Source: Athripsodes cinereus (lineage: Eukaryota > Arthropoda > Insecta > Trichoptera > Leptoceridae). From it: DNA of 64,000 nt. This document shows positions 32,425-43,969 of the stretch, one piece after another. The DNA is taken from assembly GCA_947579605.1 (NCBI GenBank), contig OX388305.1, forward strand, positions 39,693,542 to 39,757,541. The letters run 5' to 3'. The stretch's first letter is position 1; the number at the start of each line of letters is the position of its first letter. The notes beneath the pieces were generated by a model that was not told the DNA's origin, did no database searches, and was given only the letters and a program-made list of their open reading frames with translations. A program made the position numbers and the translations under genes.

Positions 32425-34111
32425 ATATCAACTGCCATTCCATATACGGCATGTGTGACGAATTTCCAGAATTTGAATCAACAATAGATTTACTACTAGA
32501 TCTAAACGAAGTACGTGATGCTAACGAAAAAAGAAAGTTTCTCCCCGGAGCGAAAACTAAAATAATCCTTAGCACAAAAACCAAACCCATTGATCCAAGA
32601 ATCAAAGCACACCTTACAAAAGAAACTATAACGAAATCAATTTCAATAAACCCTGACACAAGAACTAAACCCCTTACAGAGGAAACTATAACGAAATCAA
32701 TAAACCTCCAGACAAAAACCAAACCACCCCTTACAAGAGAAACTATAACGAAATCAATAAACCTCCAGACAAAAACTAAACCACCCCTTACAAAAGAAAC
32801 TATGACGAAATCACTTTACTTCGAGACAAGAACCAAACCACCCCTTACAAAAGAAACTATAACGAAATCACTTTACTTCGAGACAAGAACCAAACCACCC
32901 CTTACAAAAGAAACTATAACGAAATCAATAAACCTCCAGACAAAAAACAAAACCACCCCTTACAAAAGAAACTATAACGAAATCACTTTACTTCGAGACA
33001 AGAACCAAACCACCCCTTACAAAAGAAACTATAACGAAATCAATAAACCTCCAGACAAAAACAAAACCACCCCTTACAAAAGAAACTATAACGAAATCGA
33101 TAAACCTTCATACAAAAACATCTTCCGAATCCACAGAAACAATGAAACCGACTTCGACCGCCACGACCACAATTTCTAAAACTACCTTGAAATCGACAGA
33201 AACAATGAAACCGTCTTCGACCAACACGACTGCTGTTTCTAAAACCACTTCAAAATCGACAGAGACAAAGAAACCATCTACAATTACAACGAAATCGATG
33301 TCAATAAACCTTGACACACGAACTAAGCCTCTAACAGAAGAAACTATAACGAAATCAATAAACGTTGAGACAAAAACAAAACCACCTCTTACAGAAGAAA
33401 CTATAACGAAATCAGTTAACTTCGAGACAAGAACGAAACCACCTCTTACAGAAGAAACTATAACGAAATCAGTTAACTTCGAGACAAGAACGAAACCACC
33501 TCTTACAAAAGAAACTATAACGAAATCGGTAAACCTTGATACAAAAACGAAACCACCCCTTACAAAAGAAACTATAACGAAATCGCTAAACCTTGAGACG
33601 AAAACGAAACCACCCCTTACAAAAGAGACTATAACGATCTCGGTAAACCTTGAGACAAAAACGAAACCACCCCTTACAAAAGAAACTATAACGAAATCGC
33701 TAAACCTTGAGACGAAAACGAAACCACCCCTTACAAAAGAGACTATACCTAAATAAGTAAGCCTTCACGTAAAAACATCTTCCAAATCGACAGAAACAAT
33801 GAAACCGTCTTCAACCACTACGACCATAGTTTCTAAAATCATTTCGAAATCGACAGAAACAATGAAACCGTCTTCAACCACTACGACCATATTTTCTAAA
33901 ACCATTTCGAAATCGACAAAAGCAATGCAACCGTCTTTAACCACTACGATCACAGTTTCTAAAACCATTTCGAAATCGACAGAAACAATGAAACCGTCTT
34001 AAACCACCACGAACAGTTTCTAAAACCACTTCAAAATCGACAGTGACAATAAAACCAGTTACACTAACTATTGAAAAAGGAACTAGATCCCTACCGTCTC
34101 AAAAGCTATAA
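32425..34111 (+). pseudogene. Thr/Lys-rich tandem-repeat protein gene, broken (last exon)
   Basis: After a TTTCTTTTAAG acceptor the frame reads INCHSIYGMCDEFPEFES and then a long array of about 19-residue units of the type TKPPLTKETITKS plus a variable five to six residues (INLQTK, LYFETR, VNLETK). A second block repeats KSTETMKPSSTTTT. The array is broken in this sequence. A 1-nt insertion near 32945 shifts the frame, which is then open to a TAA at 33754-33756. A second TAA is near 34000, and a small frame change follows before the end SLPSQKL at 34111. AATAAA lies at 34197-34202. I do not recognise the family; a secreted or mucin-like protein is possible because of the Thr content, but no signal peptide exon was found. 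Assembly indels in a repetitive gene are an alternative to true decay. Confidence 0.6.
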
Positions 34112-34196
34112 ATGTATACGTCCATCGACAAATCTTGTGAAAAATATGGTGTGACGTGTGACAATGTTTTGTTCTATCGCCGTTTTGGATGTTTTG

Positions 34197-34202
34197 AATA
34201 AA
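34197..34202 (+). promoter_or_regulatory. Polyadenylation signal AATAAA
   Basis: AATAAA lies about 86 bases after the last codon of the Thr/Lys-rich gene, followed by a CA step and a T-rich stretch. It supports this being a true 3' end of a transcription unit. Confidence 0.5.
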
Positions 34203-34850
34203 ACAGCATTGTAATATTCATTATTTATTTCTTTAAGTTTACAACCTCCTGTAAATAAATTATATAGCTAACAATTTATAAATCTATTTTCTGTTTCAAT
34301 CATCTCCAAATAAATCCACAATACACAAAGCAATAGTCAACAGACACAATCCAATATGAAATAAAATCTTTTCTATTCTTCTCAAGGCCATTCACTCGTT
34401 TAAGAGTGATTGGTATTCTGTCTATTCGGCAACATTTTTACTATTTGGCCGAATTCCTACCGAATTTTTAGTCTATTATTTGGTGTTCTGTCGAACTTTT
34501 TTTTAGAAAGATTTTAGTTTTTTTTTAAGGTATAACACTAGTTATTTCCTCCCTTATGGGGAGAGCAGAGAGTCAAAATAATAAACACTATGAACTATGA
34601 ACACTTTTATTTACAATTTTAACACTTTTTACATATTATACATTGAAACCTTCTGAATACCATACTAATAGTACCACAATGAAACTTCCACACTGATCCT
34701 ATAACAATCAACCAACACTGAGTAACGCGGCAGAGAGGACGTCTCCAATCCCCGGACTATTTACTGCAGGACATGGAACTAAACAAGGAGGATCAGAGGA
34801 ACACTGCTCCGTTGAGGACACCATTAAAGTCCCAACGACCAGCAGGTAAG

Positions 34851-35462
34851 GAATGCAACACCTAACCGACTGTATAGGCACAGTACGGCAGGTGACCAGC
34901 ATAAAGGTATAGGTATTGGGATGCTACACCTCACTAGGAGGAACTAGCATGTAGGTATGAAAGGAATGGACCACCTAACCGACTATAGACACAGCACGGC
35001 AGGTGACCAGCATATAGTTAAAGGTATTCAGGTATAGGAATGCACCACCTAACCGACTGTAGACACAGCACGGCAGGTGACCAGCATATAGTTAAAGGTA
35101 TTCAGGTATAGGAATGCACCACCTAACCGACTGTAGACACAGCACGGCAGGTGACCAGCATATAGTTAAAGGTATTCAGGTATAGGAATGCACCACCTAA
35201 CCGACTGTAGACACAGCACGGCAGGTGACCAGCATATAGTTAAAGGTATTCAGGTATAGGAATGCACCACCTAACCGACTATAGACACAGCACGGCAGGT
35301 GACCAGCATATAGTTAAAGGTATTCAGGTATAGGAATGCACCACCTAACCGACTGTAGACACAGCACGGCAGGTGACCAGCATATAGTTAAAGGTATTCA
35401 GGTATAGGAATGCACCACCTAACCGACTGTAGACAGCACGGCAGGTGACCAGCATATAGGTA
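34851..35462 (+). repeat. 74-bp minisatellite
   Basis: About eight head-to-tail units carry AATGCACCACCTAACCGACT, then GTAGACACAGCACGGCAGGT. Central units are almost identical; outer ones are shorter or diverged. Not coding in any long frame. Confidence 0.9.
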
Positions 35463-35800
35463 TAGGAAGTACCTAGGCCTAGGATGGGTCGATGCAATCT
35501 GCCTGATTGTATGGAGTGTTCCTGTTTATATACCCTTTTAGCAGTAAGAAACAGCTGATCGTAGCCTTGGTGGTGGATGTCACGATGGAGGGGGATGTAC
35601 CTTGGCCTTGGACTCCGCCTTCCTATTTCCGGTTAGATTGTTCTGGAAGGTTCTAGAAGGTTCGGGAACTCTCCATCGATGAGACATCTATCGGCAAATC
35701 TGTGGTGACTAATAGATACTTCCTGTGTTTCGGTAGCGGCTGTTAGTTGTATCCGGCGGGTGACGTTATGTTTATGTTATGAAGAAATTATGGGGTGTTA

Positions 35801-35972
35801 TAAAGGATATATCTGGGTTTTTGTTATAAACCCAAATACAACCTTATACACCTTTCACAGTAAGCTACTAAAAGCTTGCGTCGTGAAAGGGGAGTTTGCC
35901 GGCACCTGGCATCGAACCACGGACCCCATGTTCACGAGGCCGAGACTCTACCTCTAGGCTACCGACGAACTC
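35801..35972 (-). mobile_element. SINE A, copy 3
   Basis: Full head and body; B box GGTTCGATGCC on the minus strand. It follows the 74-bp minisatellite region. Confidence 0.75.
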
Positions 35973-36952
35973 AAAAACTCAACTCAACTGTTTAAATGTA
36001 AAACTGGAAGGAACTAATAGCTAGTAGATTGTTGCTATTTCATTGTCAGCTGCAGATGCATAATTTTATTAATGTTCAAATATCTAATTAATTAATTTAA
36101 TTTAATATGGAGTGAAACAACATAATATTATTATTGTTATTATTAATGTTGGAATACAAAAAATGAAAAAAAAATGTACCACGCTGCATGTCTAGTACAT
36201 TATTATGTCTATATAATGTACCTACGCGAAGATGCGCAGCCGGGAGTACCACACGCTCACCATTGTTTTGCCGAATATTCGGGTATTCGGCACGTAAGTT
36301 TTATAATATTCGGTACCTATTCAGAATTCGATCAAATATACTTAGGTACTATTCGTTGCATCTCTAGTATATACAAATTGAGATGTATTGAATCATTCGA
36401 TATGATTTTAAATTTTTACATTGTATTAGTGAGACCAGGTATAATGCTAGTATTGCAGTAAAATTAATGTAGACGGGTTCGTGATTAGGAGGAAAACAAT
36501 AATAATAAATATTATAATAACTCGCTTATAGGTGAACTTTTTATTCATAAATTTTAATAACAATAAAAAATATTAGTTACAGTACAGGTATCTGAATATG
36601 CGAAGATTATCTTTGCCTATCTAGGTATGTATAAGTGAATATTATTATAGTTGTATTCTAAATTTAAAAATTATCATTCTGCTCGCGGCGTAAATTGGAG
36701 GTAGATAAATATTTATTGTACTTATAGATCAACATTTTCAAAATAAACATACCTCATGTTTAGAACTAAAACAGCATATTACCAAAATTTCACGAAGTAA
36801 TCGAGAGATGGATGTAAGAATTATAATTTAGTGGTGGACAGTAGCCTGATGATAAAGTTTCTGGCTTTAAATTGAGAGATCCTAGCTTCGTTTCCACCAG
36901 CTTCCCCTTCTTGCTCTTGCTCCACTTTCATGACACATGTATGACGGAGGAA

Positions 36953-37167
36953 GGTACCAGAGGCCTGAGTCAACAACACACTTTCGTCTCACGTTCCCGC
37001 TCCGCTAGCGTTCGGGTGCAGACGATGGTGCGCCAAAGTGTTAATTTTCGTAACTATTGTGTATCTTAGCAACGAAATTGACACTTGCTTGCAACATCGT
37101 CTGCACCCGAACGCTAACGGAGCGGGAACGTGAGACGAAAGTGTGTTGTTGACTCAGGCCTCTGCTA
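36953..37167. repeat. Large palindrome (foldback)
   Basis: The arms of roughly 98 bases share GAGGCCTGAGTCAACAACAC, CTTTCGTCTCACGTTCCCGC and GTTCGGGTGCAGACGATG with few differences, around a loop of about 20 bases. It lies 50 bases from MITE M1 copy 2 but the sequences are unrelated. Confidence 0.75.
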
Positions 37168-37217
37168 TGCCTACCTTCTAACCGGTAGCGTCGCGAGCCT
37201 TAAACGGGCCCAGCAGG

Positions 37218-37430
37218 CAGCAGGGCAGGGCTCTTGAGAAAACTAAGCACGATCTTAATCTAGTCTTGATCTTGATCATACGACGCACGAAGTGACTATT
37301 GGCCAAAAATACACCGATCGCGCGTTAGCGGTAGCGCGGTGTTTTTGACCATAGTCCCTTCGTGCGTCGTATGATCAAGATCAAGACTAGATTAAGATCG
37401 TGTTTAGTTTTGTCAAGTGTAACCCTGCTG
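37218..37430. mobile_element. Hairpin MITE family M1, copy 2 (near-perfect palindrome)
   Basis: The arms AAGCACGATCTTAATCTAGT... and its complement run for about 90 bases each around a centre with CGCGCGTTAGCGGTAGCGCG. Ends are CAGCAGGG and CCCTGCTG. Confidence 0.75.
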
Positions 37431-37439
37431 TATCAAAAT

Positions 37440-39990
37440 TTGTTGAGAGGTCCAAAGGAAAGGTTGAAGATTTTCACAAAAGAAACTAAAACGCTCGAAA
37501 TTAATTAAATGAGTTTTGTGATATAGGTACTTACAATTAATGCTCATAGGACAGACAACTACGCTAGACAAACAATTCAAATCAAATATACACTTTTCTT
37601 ACGTTTTTTTTCCGTGAACTTATTTATAAAATCTATCATAGCTGAAGACTATTCAGTTTTTCTAAATTTTCTGCCTTAATAGAAAAAAGTGACAAGTCTG
37701 ATATCCTTTCCTCTGTCCCATAAAAGTCCTTAGTTATTAATTTCCTTACAACTGATAAAAAAAGAGATTCCTTTTTCTGACTTTCGTATTTTTTTAATTA
37801 AGAACGCAAAAATTACTAACAACAGGAAAACAAAATATAAACAAATTATTTCATTTGATGCATCTTTACATAATTATCTCCATTCCATATACATCGCATC
37901 ATTTTCTTTTTGTAAATATATTACGCACGCAATCACCATAGGCCATACCTAACCATAACATACTGTATTACTCAATTGTAATTATGTTCACATATCTATA
38001 GTAATCTATCATTTTTGTCCCACTGTGAAAACCTTGCCATACTTAAGTCGGAAGTATAATAAAATACCTGTAAAAAGCTAAGTAAATTGATTAATAGAAA
38101 GACATTTAAACATGAAAATAGTAAAATAATTATTTAAATGGCATTTTAATGACTTTCATTAGCAAATAAAAACATAGTCTTTTGTGATTCATTCGATCTT
38201 GTGTAAGTACTTTACCAAAAGAGTCATAATTTAAGTCATAACATTAAAGTGAGTCATCTTAAATCCAACCACCCATTTAGTTTCGACTCATACGAAATAG
38301 CTCATCAACAAAAATGAAATCATCCCTCAAATTTGAGTAGAACTCTTGCTTTGAGGGATGGTTTCATTGTTATATTCATGCACCTACGTTTCCTGATAAT
38401 AAAATAAACATAATATCGGTAAATAGTGACCCGATTTCGACTTATAAAGTCATTGTTAAACTAATGTTTAGTAATGATTAGTTTAATAATCAAGTAACCA
38501 GGTCAAAGAATAATTAACAGGATAAGTCGAAACCAGGTCACTATTCAATGAAATATTAAGTAAAACTAAAACCAGTTGTGTTTTCTTCCATATACCTACT
38601 TATTATAAACATTTATTCAATTCAGTGATTAGGCATGTCATCCATCCTAAATGTTTTTTTTTTTTATTAATTGGCTTGGAGAGAACAAGCATGCTCTCTA
38701 GCCTCTAGGTACCCCACTTGTGAGGTGTGCCGTGAATGTACAATATGGATAACAGCTGTGAAATAATAATAAGTATGATTAATACTAAGTGAGGCAGCCA
38801 GAGAACTAAAAAACGAGGCAATGTCTTGTAGATAGGATAGGTAGGCATATTTCCCTTAAATATAATCAAAATAAGTCATAAGCAATGAGAAATAAAACTT
38901 TTGCAAAAATAGGCAAACATTGAAGTAGGTACATTATTTTGTGTACCTATAGAAATTATCTAATGAAACAATCTATTGACTTTGGTTATTTGAGTGTCAA
39001 ACAAGTAATAATACTGTTCACTGTTCATCTGCAATAAACTTTACATCTCGCTCTGACTTCGCACATATTGCGTTCACTAGAAAAAGACAAATGTTGCGAA
39101 TCCGTGTTAATCAAGGTCCAGATCACACTTCGCAAAAAGGTATGATGAGTCATTTATACTAGAGGCTATGATTTTAAAATAATTTTATTCCTTTTTGTAA
39201 TATGTCCAACATTATAAATCATGTATTTACATTTCAAGGACATCTGTTGCAGGGATGTTATTTGATATTATTTCTCTCTTTCTTTCTCATACAATATGCA
39301 TTAGAGTAGTTAAGATAACATTACTATCCGCCGGGTAATAAGGATTCACTCAGTTTCACCAACCACAGTTAAGTTCCAGAATTAAGTTTAAAACAATTTA
39401 CTTCATTTTTTTATTTATTTTGTCTAAGACTCTAAGCCCTCACACCGTATACCAAAAGTGGATTAGACAGAGAGAACGGAGCGTCATATTAATCTATCTT
39501 TTTATACTTCTCTCTCATAATCTATTTTTATACGCAAGTCAATTTCTCTTACTCAACGCGCGGCCATTTTTGAGAATTGGATCCATGTGGTCAAGCTACA
39601 TAATCATTCCCTCTTTCAGATAAATACAGTCTCTTCGAAGAATAGAAATATTCTAATATAATATTATAATATTATGTTCATTAAATAACTATTTGGTAAT
39701 ATCCCAACTTCATTAACGTAAGTGTATAGAGGCAATGAAAATGATGGCGGTTGTATGGTTGTGTAAATATGCCTTCCGTTGTTATGTTTCTTTTTTTTCC
39801 ACTATGTCTCGCATTGTTTGCGTGATAGAGTTATGTATGTCTTTGGTTTTTATATTGTTTTTATTATTGTTTTTATTCTGCTAATCTCGCTTCATGGGCC
39901 TCTTGTATACTGAAGAGTATTTAATGTGTAATTGTAACAGGTTGAAATGGATGATGATGTTTCAGCATGAGTGCTTTGTAATGTGTATGC
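37440..39990. other. Intergenic stretch upstream of the CR1-like ORF
   Basis: It contains the small TIR elements near 38.3-38.5 kb and dispersed-repeat pieces at 38680-38760 and 39430-39500. The promoter and 5' UTR of the CR1-like copy should lie at the right end but its 5' boundary is not visible. Confidence 0.4.
38422..38545. mobile_element. Short TIR element (AATAGTGACC ends)
   Basis: AATAGTGACCCGATTTCGAC and the complement GTCGAAACCAGGTCACTATT bound 124 bp. No ORF. A second small hairpin lies at about 38317-38367 (ATCATCCCTCAAA). Confidence 0.55.
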
Positions 39991-39993
39991 CTG

Positions 39994-42900
39994 ATGTGCT
40001 GGTATACCTGTTTGTGTCATTGTAAACTGGCGCGCAACGCACATCCTGTGGCTGTGCTTTGCGGTGAGATGATATCTCCTGTGATATCACCTTCTACTTT
40101 TCCTTTCCTCCTGTCCCCCCCTTCTCCCACAGATGCTGTTAGTTTGTCCGGGTCTTCCACCGCTGGTGGTGATGATGCAGTCTGTTTGCGATCGTGTCTT
40201 ATTAAAACCTTTTCTGGTGGTCCAAGGCGATTATTGAGGGTATGCCACATCAACGCCCAGAATCTTCCATCTCACCACGACGAGATGGTGGACACATTTC
40301 AGAACCTAGACATCCATGCCCTCATGGTCTCCGAATCATGGCTGAAGCCTACACTACCATCTTCGTTGTTTCAAATATCTGGTTTTAAATTAATCAGGAA
40401 TGATCGGCTTGAGCGGCGAGGTGGTGGTGTCTGCGTTTATCTTCGCAGTGATCTACCTTATGAGATCGTCCTGCAGTCTTCATCTCGCTGCATTGGCGAT
40501 GCTGAGTATCTTTTTCTGAGGGTGAATTTTTTGCACTCCTCTGTTCTTCTTGGGGTTGTTTACTGTCCTCCCACATCCAACTACTTTAATGATTTGGAGG
40601 TCGTGCTGGAGAATCTGTCTTCTGATTATAATAATGTTGTAATTATGGGTGATTTTAATACTTGTCTTCTGTTACATAATGCACGTTCAGCTAGACTTAT
40701 GCAAATGATTTCCTCCACTAATCTTAATATTCTTCCTTTACAACCTACTCATGTACTTCAAAATTCTCAATCACTCATAGATCATATCATTGTTTCACAA
40801 AAGAATATGGTGAGAAGTCATGGACAGTTGTCTGCACCTGGTTTTTCGTATCACGATCTGCTCTATCTGGAATATTCTATCAGAGTCCCCAAACCGAAAC
40901 CGAAATTGATGGTGGCTCGCAACATTCGTCGAATTGATACTGAAACCCTAGTTTCCGATGCCGAGGCTATGGATTGGGATGATATTACACGTCTCAATAC
41001 CATTGACGAGAAGGTTGACATTCTTAATGAAAATATTCTGAAATTGTTGGATAAACATGCTCCACTTCGTAAAATTAAAGTGAAAAATCCTGGTGTGCGG
41101 TGGATGACAGACGAAATCCGTATGTTGATGAAGCGCAGGAACAGGGCTCGTATCAAACACAATCATTGTCCAACGGTTGAGAACTGGCAGAGATTTAGAG
41201 GTCTTCGAAACATTTGTTCCAAAAAATGTAGAAACGCCAAAGTTGCTCATACTCATGATCTCTTTAGTGGTTGTTCTCAGGCTCAGGCGTGGAAGCGTCT
41301 TGACTCTTTGGTTTCTCTCGATGGGAGATTGGCGCATGGTGAGCCATCCTTGGAACCCAACTGTCTGAATGCACACTTTGCCTCTCCTCCTACTACGTTG
41401 GATGATACTGCTAAAGCGGCTGCTCTGAGAGATTTAAGTACACACGTAGGGCTAACAGGTCCACATTTTGACTTTCCAGCCATATCGGAAGCTGAGGTTG
41501 AGCGTTGCATTGCCTCCATTAAGTCCAAAGCTGCAGGTTGTGATGAAATAAGCATATCTTTTATCTCGCGCTTTCTCCACATTATAATACCACACCTGAC
41601 TCATATTATTAATTTTTCTTTCAAACACTGTATAGTTCCCCGCAAATGGAAACAGGCTTATGTCATTCCATTACCAAAAAAAAATGATTCCACAGCTCCA
41701 CAGGATTTCCGCCCAATATCAATACTTCCATTTTTCTCAAAAGTGCTGGAAAAACTTGCATACTGGCATTTCAATAAGTTTCTTGTGGAAAATGACTACC
41801 ACAATAATTTTCAGTCAGGATTCAGAGAAGGTCATAGTACGACAACTGCGTTAGTAAAAATCACTGATGACATAAGATACTTGGATAAAAAACAACTAAC
41901 CCATTTGACACTATTAGATTTCAGCAGTGCTTTTAACACTGTGGATTTTGATCTACTCCTTGCTTCTCTCAGGCGACTCAATGCATCTCAATCCTGTATT
42001 TCCTGGTTCGAGTCGTACTTAAAAGGTAGAACTCAGTGTGTGCGGTTGCGAAGTGGTGTTGAGTCTGGCTGGTTGGATTTGAGGGCGGGTGTGCCACAGG
42101 GCGGAGTGCTTTCTCCTCTACTGTTCTCGATTTTCATCAGCCCCATCGTGCGACATATTCCCTGTAACTACCATCTATATGCCGATGACCTACAGATCTA
42201 TACTCACTTCAAGTTAGAGGATCTGTCAAGGGCTGTTGATGAAAAGTCGAATTGTTTGCAACAAGTTTCTGACTGGGCCACTAAAAACGGCTTGATTCTT
42301 AATCCTACTAAAACACAAACGATGTTTATAGGAAGCCCCTATTCTATCTCAAAACTGAATAATCTAACGATTCCTAATACATACATTGACTCCACTGTAA
42401 TCCCTTATTCCAAAACTGCAAAGAATCTTGGTCTCTTACTGGATAGAGAGCTTTCTTGGCGTCAACACGTTAATAATGTTAGGAGGAGATTCTTTTGCAG
42501 CATGCATAATCTGAGGAGATTGCAAAGGTTCTTGCCCATGAAAATTAAAACTCTTTTGGTCCAGTCTCTTCTACTTCCAATCCTTGATTATGCCGATTGT
42601 GCCTACGTTGGTTGTAACTTGGAATTACTCACTAAACTGGAAAGGTTACAAAATACTGGCATTCGTTTCATCTTTGATCTGAAAAGATCTGACCGCATAA
42701 CAAGATTTAGGAATAAACTGAAATGGCTTACCGTGCGCCAAAGACGAGATCTCCATGTCTTATCACTGGTTTATAATTGTTTATACTCTACGTCTTCACC
42801 ATACTACCTTAAGGAAATGTTTGAGTATCTTTCGAGCCATGGCTTGCCCTTACGATCCAATAGCGAGCGTCTTCTGGCGATACCAGCTCATAGCTCAAAC

Positions 42901-43044
42901 TTTTTTACAAACTCTTTTTCTGTTCATGGTGCTCGCTGTTGGAATAGTTTGCCTTCCAGGATAAGGTTGCTCCCCACTCTTCAAGCTTTCAAGCGGGCGG
43001 TCAAGGACCATTTTATCACACAAAATATGGCTTCTGTATCCTAG
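39994..43044 (+). CDS. Non-LTR retrotransposon ORF2 (APE endonuclease plus reverse transcriptase, CR1-like)
   Basis: The ORF is 1016 codons with no stop or frameshift. The apurinic-type endonuclease is at about residues 80-295: HINAQNLPSH, SESWL (Glu114), VVYCPP, GDFN (219-222) and the closing SYHD near 286-289. Reverse transcriptase is at about 535-800: PLPKKN, FRPISILP, DFSSAFNTVD (from 642), GVPQGGVLSPLLF and the catalytic YADD at 729-732. A C-terminal thumb-like and conserved tail ends NSLPSRIRLLPTLQAFKRAV. The domain order EN-RT without RNase H fits the CR1/Jockey group; the clade is inferred. No ORF1 is seen upstream, so the copy may be 5'-truncated. The start ATG is uncertain, since the endonuclease begins about 80 residues in. 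Confidence 0.9.
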   Translation: MCWYTCLCHCKLARNAHPVAVLCGEMISPVISPSTFPFLLSPPSPTDAVSLSGSSTAGGDDAVCLRSCLIKTFSGGPRRLLRVCHINAQNLPSHHDEMVDTFQNLDIHALMVSESWLKPTLPSSLFQISGFKLIRNDRLERRGGGVCVYLRSDLPYEIVLQSSSRCIGDAEYLFLRVNFLHSSVLLGVVYCPPTSNYFNDLEVVLENLSSDYNNVVIMGDFNTCLLLHNARSARLMQMISSTNLNILPLQPTHVLQNSQSLIDHIIVSQKNMVRSHGQLSAPGFSYHDLLYLEYSIRVPKPKPKLMVARNIRRIDTETLVSDAEAMDWDDITRLNTIDEKVDILNENILKLLDKHAPLRKIKVKNPGVRWMTDEIRMLMKRRNRARIKHNHCPTVENWQRFRGLRNICSKKCRNAKVAHTHDLFSGCSQAQAWKRLDSLVSLDGRLAHGEPSLEPNCLNAHFASPPTTLDDTAKAAALRDLSTHVGLTGPHFDFPAISEAEVERCIASIKSKAAGCDEISISFISRFLHIIIPHLTHIINFSFKHCIVPRKWKQAYVIPLPKKNDSTAPQDFRPISILPFFSKVLEKLAYWHFNKFLVENDYHNNFQSGFREGHSTTTALVKITDDIRYLDKKQLTHLTLLDFSSAFNTVDFDLLLASLRRLNASQSCISWFESYLKGRTQCVRLRSGVESGWLDLRAGVPQGGVLSPLLFSIFISPIVRHIPCNYHLYADDLQIYTHFKLEDLSRAVDEKSNCLQQVSDWATKNGLILNPTKTQTMFIGSPYSISKLNNLTIPNTYIDSTVIPYSKTAKNLGLLLDRELSWRQHVNNVRRRFFCSMHNLRRLQRFLPMKIKTLLVQSLLLPILDYADCAYVGCNLELLTKLERLQNTGIRFIFDLKRSDRITRFRNKLKWLTVRQRRDLHVLSLVYNCLYSTSSPYYLKEMFEYLSSHGLPLRSNSERLLAIPAHSSNFFTNSFSVHGARCWNSLPSRIRLLPTLQAFKRAVKDHFITQNMASVS

Positions 43045-43285
43045 TCCCTCTTCCTACATATTCTTCTCCTTTTTTACCTCCTCTTTCCTTTCTTTAAAAA
43101 AATTTCTTTATGTGAAGGTTTTATGAAATTGGGTTAGTTGGAAGAAATCGCGCCTCTGCGATAAACTCGCCCTCTGTATATTGATTGTATGATTGTCTTT
43201 GTTTGAAATGTATTTTTGTGTAAATTTGCTTGTTATCAATGTACAGTAAAGAATAAATAAATAAATAAAAATAAAAATAAAAATT
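43045..43285 (+). mobile_element. 3' UTR and tail of the CR1-like element
   Basis: After the stop there is a short UTR ending in AATAAA-like units and a simple tail of ATAA/AAATA repeats from about 43249. Short microsatellite tails of this kind are typical of CR1-like elements rather than a pure poly(A). Confidence 0.6.
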
Positions 43286-43689
43286 AATTTATTCTCTATC
43301 TATCTATAGCTATACATACATACACACCGTGTCCCAATTGGGGTAGTCAGAGAACGGAAATCCATTTTGATTTGTCCAAACATACTTCTTCCGCCTCTTC
43401 CACATTCATTCTGCAATGGTTTTTGCAAGTAAATTTTGTTGGTAAGATGTGAAATGAATTAATTGTATGTAAAGGTGATTTATTTATTTATTTTTATTTT
43501 ACTTATTTATTTTATTTCATAATAATATACCTAAATACATGATTTTTTTACACAATATAGTGAATTACCCAACTAGGTGAGACCTGTTCTAGGGCAATCC
43601 AATAATAGTTTATGAATAGATACATTCTTAAAAAACAAACATTTGATTTCTAAAAACATTTGATTTCTCTGTAAACAGTGTAAATTTTG

Positions 43690-43960
43690 TGATGGTTTGG
43701 GCATGTGGAAATAATGACAGAATGACCTAAAATACATTTTAATGAGAGGAATGGTGCTCGGAGAAGCGGCTGTCCGAGAATCAAATGGCAAGATCATTAT
43801 CAACCAGATCCAACAGGATGGTCACGCATTGAGCATATTGAACAGGAGAGCATGCATGAGAAATTGTACGACTACGACGGAAAGTGGCACCCAATCTTTT
43901 CTGCCTACCCCCGCCCCCAGGGGAAAGCAGCGTGATGGTATGTATGTATGTATATAATAT
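43690..43960 (+). pseudogene. RTE-like retrotransposon 3' end
   Basis: The phrases NERNGARRSGCPRIKWQDH, QIQQDGHALSILNRRACMRN appear across frame changes, followed by a GTATGTATGTATGTA tail. Confidence 0.65.
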
Positions 43961-43969
43961 GTATATTTT

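Noticed and set aside
34851..35462. Regular repeats resembling a CRISPR array
   Set aside because: Units are head-to-tail without unique spacers and the genome is eukaryotic; it is a minisatellite.
39994..43044. CR1-like ORF as a host gene
   Set aside because: Endonuclease and reverse transcriptase motifs and the repeat tail show it is a retrotransposon.
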